A stretch of 64,000 bases of DNA from Piscirickettsiaceae bacterium (GTDB lineage: Bacteria; Pseudomonadota; Gammaproteobacteria; Nitrosococcales; Methylophagaceae): contig JABSQM010000005.1 in the NCBI GenBank assembly GCA_013215805.1, positions 186,001 to 250,000 on the forward strand, given 5' to 3'. The translations under genes were made by a program, and so were the position numbers. The number at the start of each line of letters is the position of its first letter. Position 1 is the first letter of the stretch. The notes beneath the pieces are model-generated. The model saw nothing but the letters and a program-made list of their open reading frames with translations. It did not search any database and was not told the origin of the DNA. Shown here in pieces: positions 31,455 to 41,269 of the stretch.

Positions 31455-33191
31455 TTACCTCCCCTCCCAGGCTTGAGATAACTCACAATGAGGCGACATA
31501 TGCATTTCGTTATGACCCTTTCCATTAGAAATCATTGGATATACGTTCTCAGTTTGTTCGGTAACGATATCCATAAAAACCAAACGATTTTTCATCGCAA
31601 AAGCCCTTTCCATCATCGGCTTTAAGTCTAATGGATCTGTAATATGCATGCCAACATGACCATAACTTTCAGTTAACTTAACAAAATCAGGTAGTGATTC
31701 CATATATGAATGTGAATAGCGATTGCCATAAAAAAATTCCTGCCATTGACGAACCATTCCTAAATAATGATTATTTAAAGTGATAACCTTTATTGGCAGT
31801 CCATATTGCAAACAGGTCGACAACTCTTGAATGCACATTTGGATGCTCCCTTCACCCGTCACACAAACTACAGTTTCATCAGGGTATGCTAACTGCACCC
31901 CCATCGCCGCCGGTAGACCAAACCCCATCGTACCAAGACCGCCAGAATTAATCCAACGGTTAGGCTTGTCAAATCCATAATATTGGGCTGCCCACATTTG
32001 ATGCTGCCCTACATCAGATGTAACGTAAGCATCGCCAACGGTGATATGATGCAAAAGTTCAATCACAGCTTGTGGCTTGATCGAATCACCTCGTTTATCA
32101 TAAGACATACATTTTTGTGAACGCCAACCATCAATAGTTATCCACCACTCTTTCAACATATTAATGTCTGGTCGTGCCACAGAAACATCTAATGCTTGAT
32201 TCATCTCCTTCAGCACTACGGATACGTCACCTACAATAGGAACATCTACAGTAACATTCTTTGAAATAGATGAAGGATCAATATCAACATGAATAATCTT
32301 TGCATATGGACAAAAATAAATTAGTTCCCCAGTTACACGATCATCAAAACGAGCGCCAATCGCAATCAATACATCACATTCATGCATAGCCATGTTAGCC
32401 TCATAGTTACCATGCATACCTAACATGCCAAGAAATTGATCATTACTAGCTGGAAATGCACCCAAGCCCATAAGAGTACTTGTTATCGGATATCCAAGTC
32501 CATATACAAATTTACGTAATTCTTCTGATGCATTTCCTAATATAACCCCACCACCAGTATATATCATAGGTCTGTTAGCATTTAATAACATCTGTACCGC
32601 TAGTTTTATCTGAGCTGGATGACCATTGACTACAGGTCTATATGAACGTATTTTGATGGTATCAGGGTAATGATAAGATATCTTGATATCAGGATTTGTA
32701 ATATCCTTAGGAACATCAATTACAACTGGTCCAGGACGCCCAGTTATTGCAATATGAAATGCCTTTTTAATTGTTTCAGCCAATTTAAATAGATCGTTAA
32801 TAAGAAAATTATGCTTTACACATGAACGTGTAATACCTATTGCATCTACTTCCTGGAAGGCATCGCTACCAATCATTGCTGAGGATACCTGACCAGTAAT
32901 AACCACCATCGGAATGGAATCCATGTACGCTGTAGCGATACCAGTAATTGCATTGGTAACCCCCGGACCAGAAGTTACCAGTACGATACCAGGTTTACCA
33001 GTTGCGCGGGCATACCCGTCAGCAGCATGAGTTGCAGCTTGTTCGTGGCGTACCATAATATGTTTAATATCATCTTGTTGATATAATGCATCATAAATAT
33101 TAAGAACCGCACCTCCAGGATAACCAAACAAATATTCAACGCCCTCATCTTTCAAACAGCGAATTAGAATCTCCGCACCGCTTAACTTCAC
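31455..33191 (-). CDS. ilvI: Acetolactate synthase large (catalytic) subunit
   Basis: Thiamine-diphosphate enzyme forming acetolactate or acetohydroxybutyrate. The 578-residue protein has the catalytic Glu segment (VRHEQAATHAADGYAR), the FAD-site region, and the ThDP motif GEGSIQM-NNHYLGM. It heads the ilvI-ilvH-ilvC-pssA run. No attenuator peptide could be recognised in the 150-base gap to pyrC. Confidence 0.95.
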   Translation of the reverse strand: MKLSGAEILIRCLKDEGVEYLFGYPGGAVLNIYDALYQQDDIKHIMVRHEQAATHAADGYARATGKPGIVLVTSGPGVTNAITGIATAYMDSIPMVVITGQVSSAMIGSDAFQEVDAIGITRSCVKHNFLINDLFKLAETIKKAFHIAITGRPGPVVIDVPKDITNPDIKISYHYPDTIKIRSYRPVVNGHPAQIKLAVQMLLNANRPMIYTGGGVILGNASEELRKFVYGLGYPITSTLMGLGAFPASNDQFLGMLGMHGNYEANMAMHECDVLIAIGARFDDRVTGELIYFCPYAKIIHVDIDPSSISKNVTVDVPIVGDVSVVLKEMNQALDVSVARPDINMLKEWWITIDGWRSQKCMSYDKRGDSIKPQAVIELLHHITVGDAYVTSDVGQHQMWAAQYYGFDKPNRWINSGGLGTMGFGLPAAMGVQLAYPDETVVCVTGEGSIQMCIQELSTCLQYGLPIKVITLNNHYLGMVRQWQEFFYGNRYSHSYMESLPDFVKLTESYGHVGMHITDPLDLKPMMERAFAMKNRLVFMDIVTEQTENVYPMISNGKGHNEMHMSPHCELSQAWEGR

Positions 33192-33342
33192 TTAATATTT
33201 CCTCATCAAAAATTCTACAGAAATGATTAAATCATACTAACATATCTTATTAGGTCAACAAAATTCAATTACAGCCATTTTTCCAATTTTTGATTCTGTG
33301 ATAATGGCCAAATTTATTTCGATGATGCAATAATGAAATTTT

Positions 33343-34389
33343 ATGACAAAAAACAATACTAAATTGACGATCACACAACCTGATGATTGGCATTTACATT
33401 TGCGAGACAAATCAGCTCTCAAGAGAACAGTAATGGACGCTTCCCGTTACTTTGGACGAGCCGTCATCATGCCCAATTTACTGCCACCTGTAATTAACAT
33501 CACAATGGCAATGGCATATCGAGATCGTATATTACAAGCCTGTCCAAAAGACAATAATTTCGAACCTTTAATGACTTTGTATCTAAGAGATAATACTACA
33601 GCAATGGACATTCAACGTGCCTATGATAGTGGCATAATTCATGCCATTAAACTCTATCCTGCAGGAGCAACTAATAATTCAAATTCAGGTGTAACCAATT
33701 TAAAATTATGCCACTCAGCATTAAAGAAAATGCAACAAATAGGTGTTCCGTTATTAGTACATGGCGAAGTCACTTTAGATGTGGTAGATGTATTCGATCG
33801 TGAAAAAATATTCATAGAACAAGTTTTGAAGCCTTTACTAAAATATTTGCCAGAAATGAGGGTAGTATTTGAGCATATCACTACTGCTGATGCTGTTAAT
33901 TTTATATTGGATAAAGGTCCAAATATTGCCGCTACGATTACCCCACATCACTTATTGCTTAATCGCAACGATTTATTGGTTGGTGGTATTAATCCCCATC
34001 ATTACTGCCTGCCGGTATTAAAACGCAATACCCATCAACAAGCTTTGATTGAAGCCGCCACAAGTGGATATACCCAGTTTTTTTTGGGTACGGATAGTGC
34101 TCCTCATGTACGGGCTGAAAAAGAAACTTATTGTGGCTGCGCTGGAATCTATAATTCACATGCTGCAATTGAACTATATGCCGAAGTCTTTGAAGCAGCC
34201 GGAGCATTAGATAAACTTGAAGGCTTTGCCAGTCATTTTGGCGCAGATTTTTATCAGCTGCCTCGTAATAAGAGCTTTATTAAACTGATAAAACAATCAT
34301 GGAACGTTCCCAAAACCTATTTATTTAATAAGCAATCCCTTGTGCCAATGAGAGCTGGCAGATCTGTAGGTTGGAAAGTATTAAATTAA
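33343..34389 (+). CDS. pyrC: Dihydroorotase (type II)
   Basis: Cyclises carbamoyl aspartate in pyrimidine synthesis. The 348-residue protein is full length with zinc ligands H17 and H19 (DWHLHLRD), the carboxylated lysine K103 (AIKLYPAGAT), and the catalytic GTDSAPH. It is divergent from ilvI. Confidence 0.96.
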   Translation: MTKNNTKLTITQPDDWHLHLRDKSALKRTVMDASRYFGRAVIMPNLLPPVINITMAMAYRDRILQACPKDNNFEPLMTLYLRDNTTAMDIQRAYDSGIIHAIKLYPAGATNNSNSGVTNLKLCHSALKKMQQIGVPLLVHGEVTLDVVDVFDREKIFIEQVLKPLLKYLPEMRVVFEHITTADAVNFILDKGPNIAATITPHHLLLNRNDLLVGGINPHHYCLPVLKRNTHQQALIEAATSGYTQFFLGTDSAPHVRAEKETYCGCAGIYNSHAAIELYAEVFEAAGALDKLEGFASHFGADFYQLPRNKSFIKLIKQSWNVPKTYLFNKQSLVPMRAGRSVGWKVLN

Positions 34390-34998
34390 TATCCCATATC
34401 TTATTTTTTAGAACTATTAATTCTATAAAAAATCATTTTAAGATAAAATGCAATCATCAAAGGTAGATTATCTACTAAGGGTGATAATGGCAGATACACC
34501 ATGGTTAATTCTGATGTATTATTAAAATAAAAATTTTCTAAAAGCAAATAAAACCTATTTGTTAGCTAGAAAATATATACATGTATAACTCCACAATGAT
34601 AAGAGCATAGGTAATACTAATTAGAACCATGATTCAAGTAGAGTCACACCCTTAAAATCAGGTGCCAAGAGATAAGTTACATAAGCTTTATGCTTATCAA
34701 CTATTTAATAGTTCATCAATATGTTTTTCATTAATCTCTTAAGTTATGGAGTCGATATACTACTGCATCATGATTATTTCTATCTATTATTAAGAACTGA
34801 ATTATTATACTGTTTTTTAGATAAAGGGATATATATTAGTGTACTCAAGAGCAATATATCCCTCTACTATTTATCATAAATATTGGCTAAATATTAATAT
34901 TAATCCCTAATTACTAAGAGGGGGTTTAATTTTTAGCCAATTATGTTGCTTTTACCTGAGGTATAGTTTGGGGTATTATATACCGCTCGTATAACATT
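34390..34998. other. Non-coding gap with inverted repeats between pyrC and purC
   Basis: No gene is visible. Just after pyrC an AT-only hairpin (about 34403-34432) precedes CATTTT-AAGAT-AAAATG, which may end pyrC transcription. AGGGATATAT (34825-34834) and ATATATCCCT (34854-34863) form a perfect ten-base stem with a 19-base loop. Confidence 0.5.
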
Positions 34999-35709
34999 TT
35001 ACAATGGCACACCTATACGACGCGCCACCTCTTTATAGGACTTAATGACACCACCCAAACCTTGACGAAAACGATCCTTATCAAATTTCTTATGTGTGTT
35101 TTTATCCCATAAGCGGCAACTATCTGGACTAAACTCATCACCTAAGAACACCTTGCCCTTGAATAAACCAAATTCAAGTTTATAATCAACTAAAATTATA
35201 CCAGCATCCGCAAATAGTGTGTTTAATAATTCATTAACTCTGAATGTTAGCTCTTTCATTTTATCTACATGTTCAGCCTCAGCCCAACCAAAAGTCTTAA
35301 TGTGATATTCATTAATTATTGGATCGTGTAAAGAATCATTTTTTAAAAAAAATTCAAAAATAGGTGGGCTTAATGTTACACCATCTTCGATACCTAAGCG
35401 TTGACATAGACTGCCAGATACAATATTACGCATGACACACTCAATTGGCATCATTTTCATGTGCTTAACTAATGATTCATTGGCATTGAGTATCCTCTCG
35501 AAATGTGTTGGAATTCCCTCATTTTCTAAAAAATTCATGATAAATGCACTAAATTTATTATTTATTTTTCCCTTGCAATTTATTTGTTCTACCTTTTTAC
35601 CATCAAATGCAGATATATCATCACGAAATCTTAAGATAACGAAATCTTCATTGTTCGTTAAATAAACACTTTTTGCTTTACCTATATATAGGCCGGTTTT
35701 TATCTTCAT
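34999..35709 (-). CDS. purC: Phosphoribosylaminoimidazole-succinocarboxamide synthase
   Basis: SAICAR synthetase of purine synthesis. The 236-residue protein contains the family features [20 protein letters not shown], and [14 protein letters not shown]. It stands alone. In some proteobacteria it follows dapA-bamC, and here dapA and a bamC stub lie on the same strand 3.8 kb upstream. Confidence 0.96.
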   Translation of the reverse strand: MKIKTGLYIGKAKSVYLTNNEDFVILRFRDDISAFDGKKVEQINCKGKINNKFSAFIMNFLENEGIPTHFERILNANESLVKHMKMMPIECVMRNIVSGSLCQRLGIEDGVTLSPPIFEFFLKNDSLHDPIINEYHIKTFGWAEAEHVDKMKELTFRVNELLNTLFADAGIILVDYKLEFGLFKGKVFLGDEFSPDSCRLWDKNTHKKFDKDRFRQGLGGVIKSYKEVARRIGVPL

Positions 35710-38700
35710 ACTATCAATTTACAAACAATTATTCAATATTTAATAAACGCGTCTTACAATTCTCCATTGTATACCACAAATACAAAAATACCAGTTTTCA
35801 ATAATTGATATTCGTAATATCGATCTCACGTCCATAACCGTAAGCAGTAACACTAGCAAGATGTTTTTAAATATACATTCACAATTTACCTCCTTGTCCT
35901 TCTTAAGAATTCCTATATATTAAATTTCTCAAAATAACACTATTTAAATTATGTGTAATGGAGTGCTATTGAGAACCTACATTACCGCCTGAATTGGTGA
36001 AAATAAATCAAAATAAAGCACTAAAATTAAAAATATATAAGATATGGCAATTCTCATAATATTGTGAAATAAACGACCCAAATACCAGCTTACCCGAGAC
36101 GGTTGTTGTATTAACTTGGCCTAATGACTTTACCTTTAAAATCGTTATTCCCACCACCCCCAATGAACAATAGACCATATTCATCGAGTACATTAATCCC
36201 TTCGCCTACCAAATATACCTTTGTTATGATTAATATGATTATTGCAGAATTATCATAAAAACCAAAATTACTGCCTGATATGTGAAGATGATTGTATGGA
36301 AATTTTGGGATACTAAATGTATTTTACAGACAATAGGATAAAAAATAGTACTGTAATATGGCTAATCATATACACTTGACAGACACGAATGTGCAACTGA
36401 TAAAAATCAGTAAAAAGAAATTACATATTGATTCCAAAAGTGGATATATTCACTGAATGGTTAATATTATTTGTTTTTTATAACTGCCAATATTTCTACA
36501 TTTTGATCTAAATAATATATTATTTTGTCATATAAATCTTAAAGTATATATCCCAATTATTTATCGAATAATATCTGTAAATTTTGCTGGCCAGTACATT
36601 ATCACGTCACAATATATACCGATTTGAATATTAGCACAATTAATTAATACTTATCACAAACATCTATCTCAAATGTGACACCAACTATTGTCCAAGAAAT
36701 AGACAGCCTTCAATACAATATCGGTCCCAGTACCTGGTAAAATAATAGTAGCTATTTTTAAATTATGGAAAGCACCTAATCTCAAAAATAATTACATCAA
36801 TTAATAAAGATCTAGATTAACCTTTGAATTGCACTAATATGAATCCCATTGGCAACCTATCAATACTAGCTTCCAATGATTGATTCTACCAATGACTATA
36901 TATCTACTATAACGTCAGAGACATAAATAATTTTAGAGAGAACAGGAGTTAGTATTTAATACTGGAAGAATGAAAAGTACTGTTAAATTACCTGGTAAAA
37001 TACACACACAGGATAGATCATTAAAACACAAGCTGTAAATAAGTTTATAAATACAAGTACAATAAATTATAAGTTATAAGAAGCCATCAATTTAAGATGA
37101 TAAATGCAACACATTTCTTCTTAAAAGAATTTCTAAGGTCCATAAATGACTTTCACATCCTCATGATGAATGGAAAGTGTGGATATAATAAGCTCCTGTA
37201 AATTCGCCACATTAAGATTTACGAAAATATTTCTCTAAGTTTATTTATAATTACTATTTCAGATCCAGACAAATACAACTACTTCTATGATTTATTAACT
37301 TCCAAGAAGTGAGCATTACAATTACTTTGGAATATGATTTTAAACCAAAATATTGACAAAAAGTACACACATAAAATTTCCTATAAAAAAACATCCAGTA
37401 AACATTTAAATGGGTAAATTCGCACTTAAGATTATGATTGCACCAAAGTATCAATAAAACTGAAAGGAAAATTTGAATTTAGATATCTAAATCCGAGGCA
37501 ATAATTAAAATTTTAAATTTAAATGGGTTGACAAATCTTAAATCTTAAAAGCAATGAGAATCTCAACAAACAATAATCAACATGATCATATCGTTTATCC
37601 GCATTTTAAACCACTAAAAAGGTCGCCAGGCGGGTCAAATCAACTCTTCACTTTATACGGTACAGCAGAATAATTTTAATCCGGAAAATTTCTGCAAAAA
37701 GCTCTTCTAAGTTACTATTATCACCTAAAAATACAAGCTAAGCCATAGTTACTATAAGTTCAAGTATACATAATTATTTATAATCAATATACTATAATAC
37801 ATCTTATTATTTTGTAATTATTTGCGATATAATTTAGCACTAAGGCTGTAATTCCTAGTATCATTACTTGCTATTTAACAAAATATAATTTCTATCAGAC
37901 TATAGTCACAGAATTTCAAAGAACTTCTATATTTGAGACAATGGTCTGTTGCCAGACTTACTAACCCCGCTAATGTTAAAGGCTGCTATCAGCAAGTGAT
38001 CAATATAAATATAAAAGTTATTTATTATATACCAAGAATGACACTGTACGTCATCTATGGACTATTGAAAAATAGCACTAGCCAAAAATATGAAATCTAC
38101 GACACCGATACCCACAATTACACCAATATTATTTTTGTACCGTACTATTTATTAAGATAATATTACATTGCTCAGATCCTTGATCTCAAAAATTAATGAC
38201 CATATCTAGTCTCATTCAATTCAATTGCAGTGTATTTGACTTTATCGAGATATATCAAAATCTTGATAATACTATTAAAGAATAGTAAAAATTATAAATA
38301 ATTGACGTCTCTACGTCGATGAAAAACACATTAACCCAGTGGATGTGATCGCGAATAATTTGACAAGTGAATTCGTCTCTACACGTTTTCTAAAACACTT
38401 TCATTACCAATAAAATCATCAAAAATTGAATATATCTTTCAATATATCACTGACAAAAATTTGAGTTGCACAATACATCCTCAGTCAAAATAGAACTAAC
38501 GCCCAAAAAATACGATACCTAAATATAATTTTAAATTTAAAAAGGTTTTAATATTAATGACTCCCTTAAGATTGTGAACAAGGCAAATACATTAATTTTG
38601 ACATATAAAATATCATTTGTACCAGGACAACAATTCCAAAATAAACCACATAAAAATAATTGATTAATTTATAAGATAAGACAAAACAACGTAGGTCGAT

Positions 38701-39482
38701 TATCTGACCTAAATATTCTTACCGCCTCACCAACACATATTTCTTATTGCAAATATTTCATCTAAAAGGTAAGTAAAAAGAGATAAGTTCATCTTGGCAT
38801 ATTGTGATATCTATGCACTGAAAATCTCACTATAAATTTGCAAAGGCTATTATAAGCAAAAATTTATATTTTCATATATATTTACGTAGACTGAAACAGC
38901 AAGTTTTTATTCAATCCCTTCGATAACGTCGCATCCCCACCTAATAGTTCTTCATATTCAAACTGTAAAGATCACTAACATCAGGAAATATAAATTATAA
39001 CAATACACCCTTATGTGTATGATCATATATCAATCAATAAATATTTCTTTTAAATTTTAATCCATAGTAATTTAGTGGGCTTTATGTAAATATACGTACT
39101 GTTTAACAACTATAAAAAAGATCATTAATATATTTAGATGTATGAATATAATTGAACTAATTTTAATAATTAATAAATATGATCTTCATAAAAATGAAAA
39201 ATATGATATATCTAATGATATTTATTTCTATAAATTTAGAATATATTTTAATCATATTTCTATGAATATGTAAGAGATTGTCAAATAATTACCATTTACT
39301 ATAGACCTCAAAATCAATTCAATAATGCCGTCTTAGAAAATAATCTTTAATTCAATGCAATTGCATATTAGATATCTAAAGTATTTAATAAATCAACTAG
39401 TAAGTTACCTATAAAATACAAAACTGCATTCAAATAAATTTTATTAACTGCGGTTCCATCTCTGATATATGGGGGATCCAAG
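35710..39482. other. 3.8-kb non-coding region, probable gene graveyard
   Basis: No intact gene, tRNA or known RNA is visible. Short minus-strand stretches look formerly coding: around 36080-36200 (VLDEYGLLFIGGGGNNDFKG) and around 37600-37740 (LEELFAEIFRIKIILLYRIK, then RVDLTRLATFLVV after a stop). Neither could be assigned. About 39100-39260 is extremely AT-rich. The stretch separates purC from the bamC stub on the same strand, suggesting a decayed operon. Confidence 0.55.
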
Positions 39483-39674
39483 TCAAGAGGGAGCCATCAA
39501 AGGTTTCATTGCTGTTGTTTTCCTATACTCCGTAACATCATCACGTATAACTGTATCTAAAGATGATGAAGGCACTATATCTAAAACTGATGAAGGAACT
39601 ATACAACCACTAACGATAGTGGTTAATAGCAAAAACGAGAACAGGGACAGGGATGTAAGATAATTAGTATCCAT
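39483..39674 (-). pseudogene. bamC: BamC lipoprotein N-terminal remnant
   Basis: BamC is a lipoprotein of the outer-membrane beta-barrel assembly complex. A 63-codon stub starts four bases after dapA. It has a signal sequence, a lipobox ending VSGC, and a segment TEYRKTTAMKPLMAPS resembling the DYK...LEVPPDL start of mature BamC, then TGA. A one-base shift at the stop would continue as DLDPP. The stub also holds two near-identical 24-base units (39554-39577, 39578-39601). Position after dapA is ancestral. Family call rests on short similarity plus synteny. Confidence 0.55.
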
Positions 39675-39678
39675 TATT

Positions 39679-40563
39679 TTAGATTAATACTCCAGCGGCA
39701 ATTAAGGCTTCACGTACTGGCTGATGATATCGTTCTGATAATACTGTCATTGGCAAACGTATACCTTGAGAAATCAAATGCATTTGAGTCAAAGCCCATT
39801 TAACAGGAATTGGATTAGACTCTAAAAATAAATTTTTATGAAGCAATATCAAATTTTCATTTATTTGATGTGCTTTCTTACCATCATTGACAAGCGCTGC
39901 AACACACATATTGTGCAGAGCGGCCGGAACAACATTTGCAGTGACAGAAATTATGCCAACACCTCCTGCTAAAATAAAATTTACAGTATTAATATCTTCG
40001 CCTGTATAAAGTTCAATTTTATCACCACAGAGCGCCTTAATTTTTTTAACTCTACTCAGATCCCCTGTTGCCTCTTTTATGCCTACAATATTACTTATAT
40101 CAGCAAGCTGTGATATTGTTTCCGGCAATATATCACAGGCCGTACGTCCAGGAACATTATATAAAATTTGAGGAATATCAACAGCTTCTGCTATAGCTTT
40201 ATAGTGAAGATATAAACCTAGTTGAGTCGGCTTATTGTAATATGGTGCCACCAACAAAACCCCGTCTACACCTAAATCTTTAGCATATCTAGTAAGCTCA
40301 ATTGCTTCGCTGGTTGAATTAGAACCTGTACCAGCAATGACAGGAATGCGACCATTTACCTGCTTGATTACGTGACCGATAACCTCGCAATGCTCTTCTA
40401 TTGACAAGGTTGCAGACTCACCTGTTGTGCCAACAGCGACAATGGCATTTGTTCCTTCAGATAGATGGAATTCAACCAAATTTTTCAGACAGTCACTATC
40501 CAATGAACCATCTGCCTGCATTGGTGTTACTAGCGCTACCATACTGCCACTGAACATCATCAA
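39679..40563 (-). CDS. dapA: 4-hydroxy-tetrahydrodipicolinate synthase
   Basis: First enzyme of the diaminopimelate/lysine branch. It has 294 residues with GTTGES, the Tyr of YNVPGRTA and the Schiff-base lysine K162 (GIKEATGD). Two ATG codons open the gene and the second gives the more usual MFSGSMVALVTP. The enzyme uses aspartate semialdehyde made by asd in this window. Confidence 0.96.
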   Translation of the reverse strand: MMMFSGSMVALVTPMQADGSLDSDCLKNLVEFHLSEGTNAIVAVGTTGESATLSIEEHCEVIGHVIKQVNGRIPVIAGTGSNSTSEAIELTRYAKDLGVDGVLLVAPYYNKPTQLGLYLHYKAIAEAVDIPQILYNVPGRTACDILPETISQLADISNIVGIKEATGDLSRVKKIKALCGDKIELYTGEDINTVNFILAGGVGIISVTANVVPAALHNMCVAALVNDGKKAHQINENLILLHKNLFLESNPIPVKWALTQMHLISQGIRLPMTVLSERYHQPVREALIAAGVLI

Positions 40564-40652
40564 AAACCCCTAAACCTATAAGCTATTTTAAATAAACTAT
40601 CTTATTACACCATACTACCTAAAATTTAAGATAACAAATTTAGCCACTTTTA

Positions 40653-40666
40653 TGTTATAATATAAC
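40653..40666 (+). promoter_or_regulatory. Extended -10 promoter of bcp
   Basis: TGTTATAAT (40653-40661) is a perfect extended -10 element, about 28-40 bases before the bcp ATG. It lies within the palindrome GTTAT-AAT-ATAAC (40654-40666). No good -35 is seen. AGGA precedes the ATG. Confidence 0.5.
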
Positions 40667-40695
40667 GATTATCTTAAGTAATCACAGGATAACCC

Positions 40696-41164
40696 ATGGG
40701 CAAAGTTCAGCTTAATAAAGTAATACCAGATTTCGAACTTCCAAGAACCGGCAATAAAACATTCCGCTTATCTGAAAATTTAGGTAAAAATATCATTCTT
40801 TATTTTTACCCTAAGGATAACAGCCCGGGATGCACATTAGAGGGACAAAATTTTAGAGATCGCATTGCAATATTCAATGAACATAGGACTATTATAGTGG
40901 GTGTTTCACGCGATAGCATTCAAGTTCATGAAGAATTTAAAAAAAAAACAAGACTTTCCCTTTGAGCTTCTATCAGATGAGGAGGAATATGCCTGTAATC
41001 TCTTCGATGTTTTACATCTCAAGCGTAATTATGGGAAAGAATATGTAGAAATCATACGCAGTACCTTTTTAATAGACGATAAAGGCGTATTAATCAGAGA
41101 ATGGAGAGAAGTTAAAGTGAAGGAACACATAGAGCAAGTAATAAAAGTGATTACTAACTTGTAA
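40696..41164 (+). pseudogene. bcp: Thioredoxin-dependent peroxiredoxin Bcp, frameshifted in an A10 tract
   Basis: Bcp (PrxQ) reduces peroxides using thioredoxin. The first frame ends after residue 89. The second frame holds the rest, including RSTFLIDDKGV. The break is a run of ten A at 40939-40948. With nine A the sequence reads EEFKKKQDFPFELLSDEEE and gives a 155-residue Bcp of normal length. C46 in SPGCTLEG is the peroxidatic cysteine. No second cysteine follows five residues later, as in 1-Cys forms. Everything outside the tract is intact, and slippage at A-tracts could yield some full protein. Confidence 0.85.
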
Positions 41165-41190
41165 ATACCTCTAAGAAAACAATATTTACC

Positions 41191-41219
41191 TTATTTTAAG
41201 ATTATTAAAGAGCTATAAT
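41191..41219 (+). promoter_or_regulatory. Candidate promoter of nrdA
   Basis: TTATTT (41191-41196) and a perfect TATAAT (41214-41219) are 17 bases apart, with transcription starting about 41226. The -10 lies in the inverted repeat AGCTA-TAA-TAGCT (41211-41223). No NrdR box was recognised. Confidence 0.45.
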
Positions 41220-41269
41220 AGCTTTACAGTTTTCGGGTCGTACCTAATTTTACATGAGATAAAATCATT

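Noticed and set aside
36008-36193. 61-codon minus-strand ORF
   Set aside because: Frame changes, composition and lack of similarity do not support a gene. It is mentioned only as possible decayed coding sequence.
37933-38160. 75-codon plus-strand ORF in the 3.8-kb gap
   Set aside because: No ribosome-binding site, no recognised motif, and AT-driven composition.
39100-39260. Replication origin in the most AT-rich stretch
   Set aside because: No DnaA boxes and no dnaA/dnaN/gyrB genes nearby.
39469-39663. 64-codon plus-strand ORF
   Set aside because: It is antisense to the bamC stub, which has the better protein features (signal peptide and lipobox) and a syntenic position.
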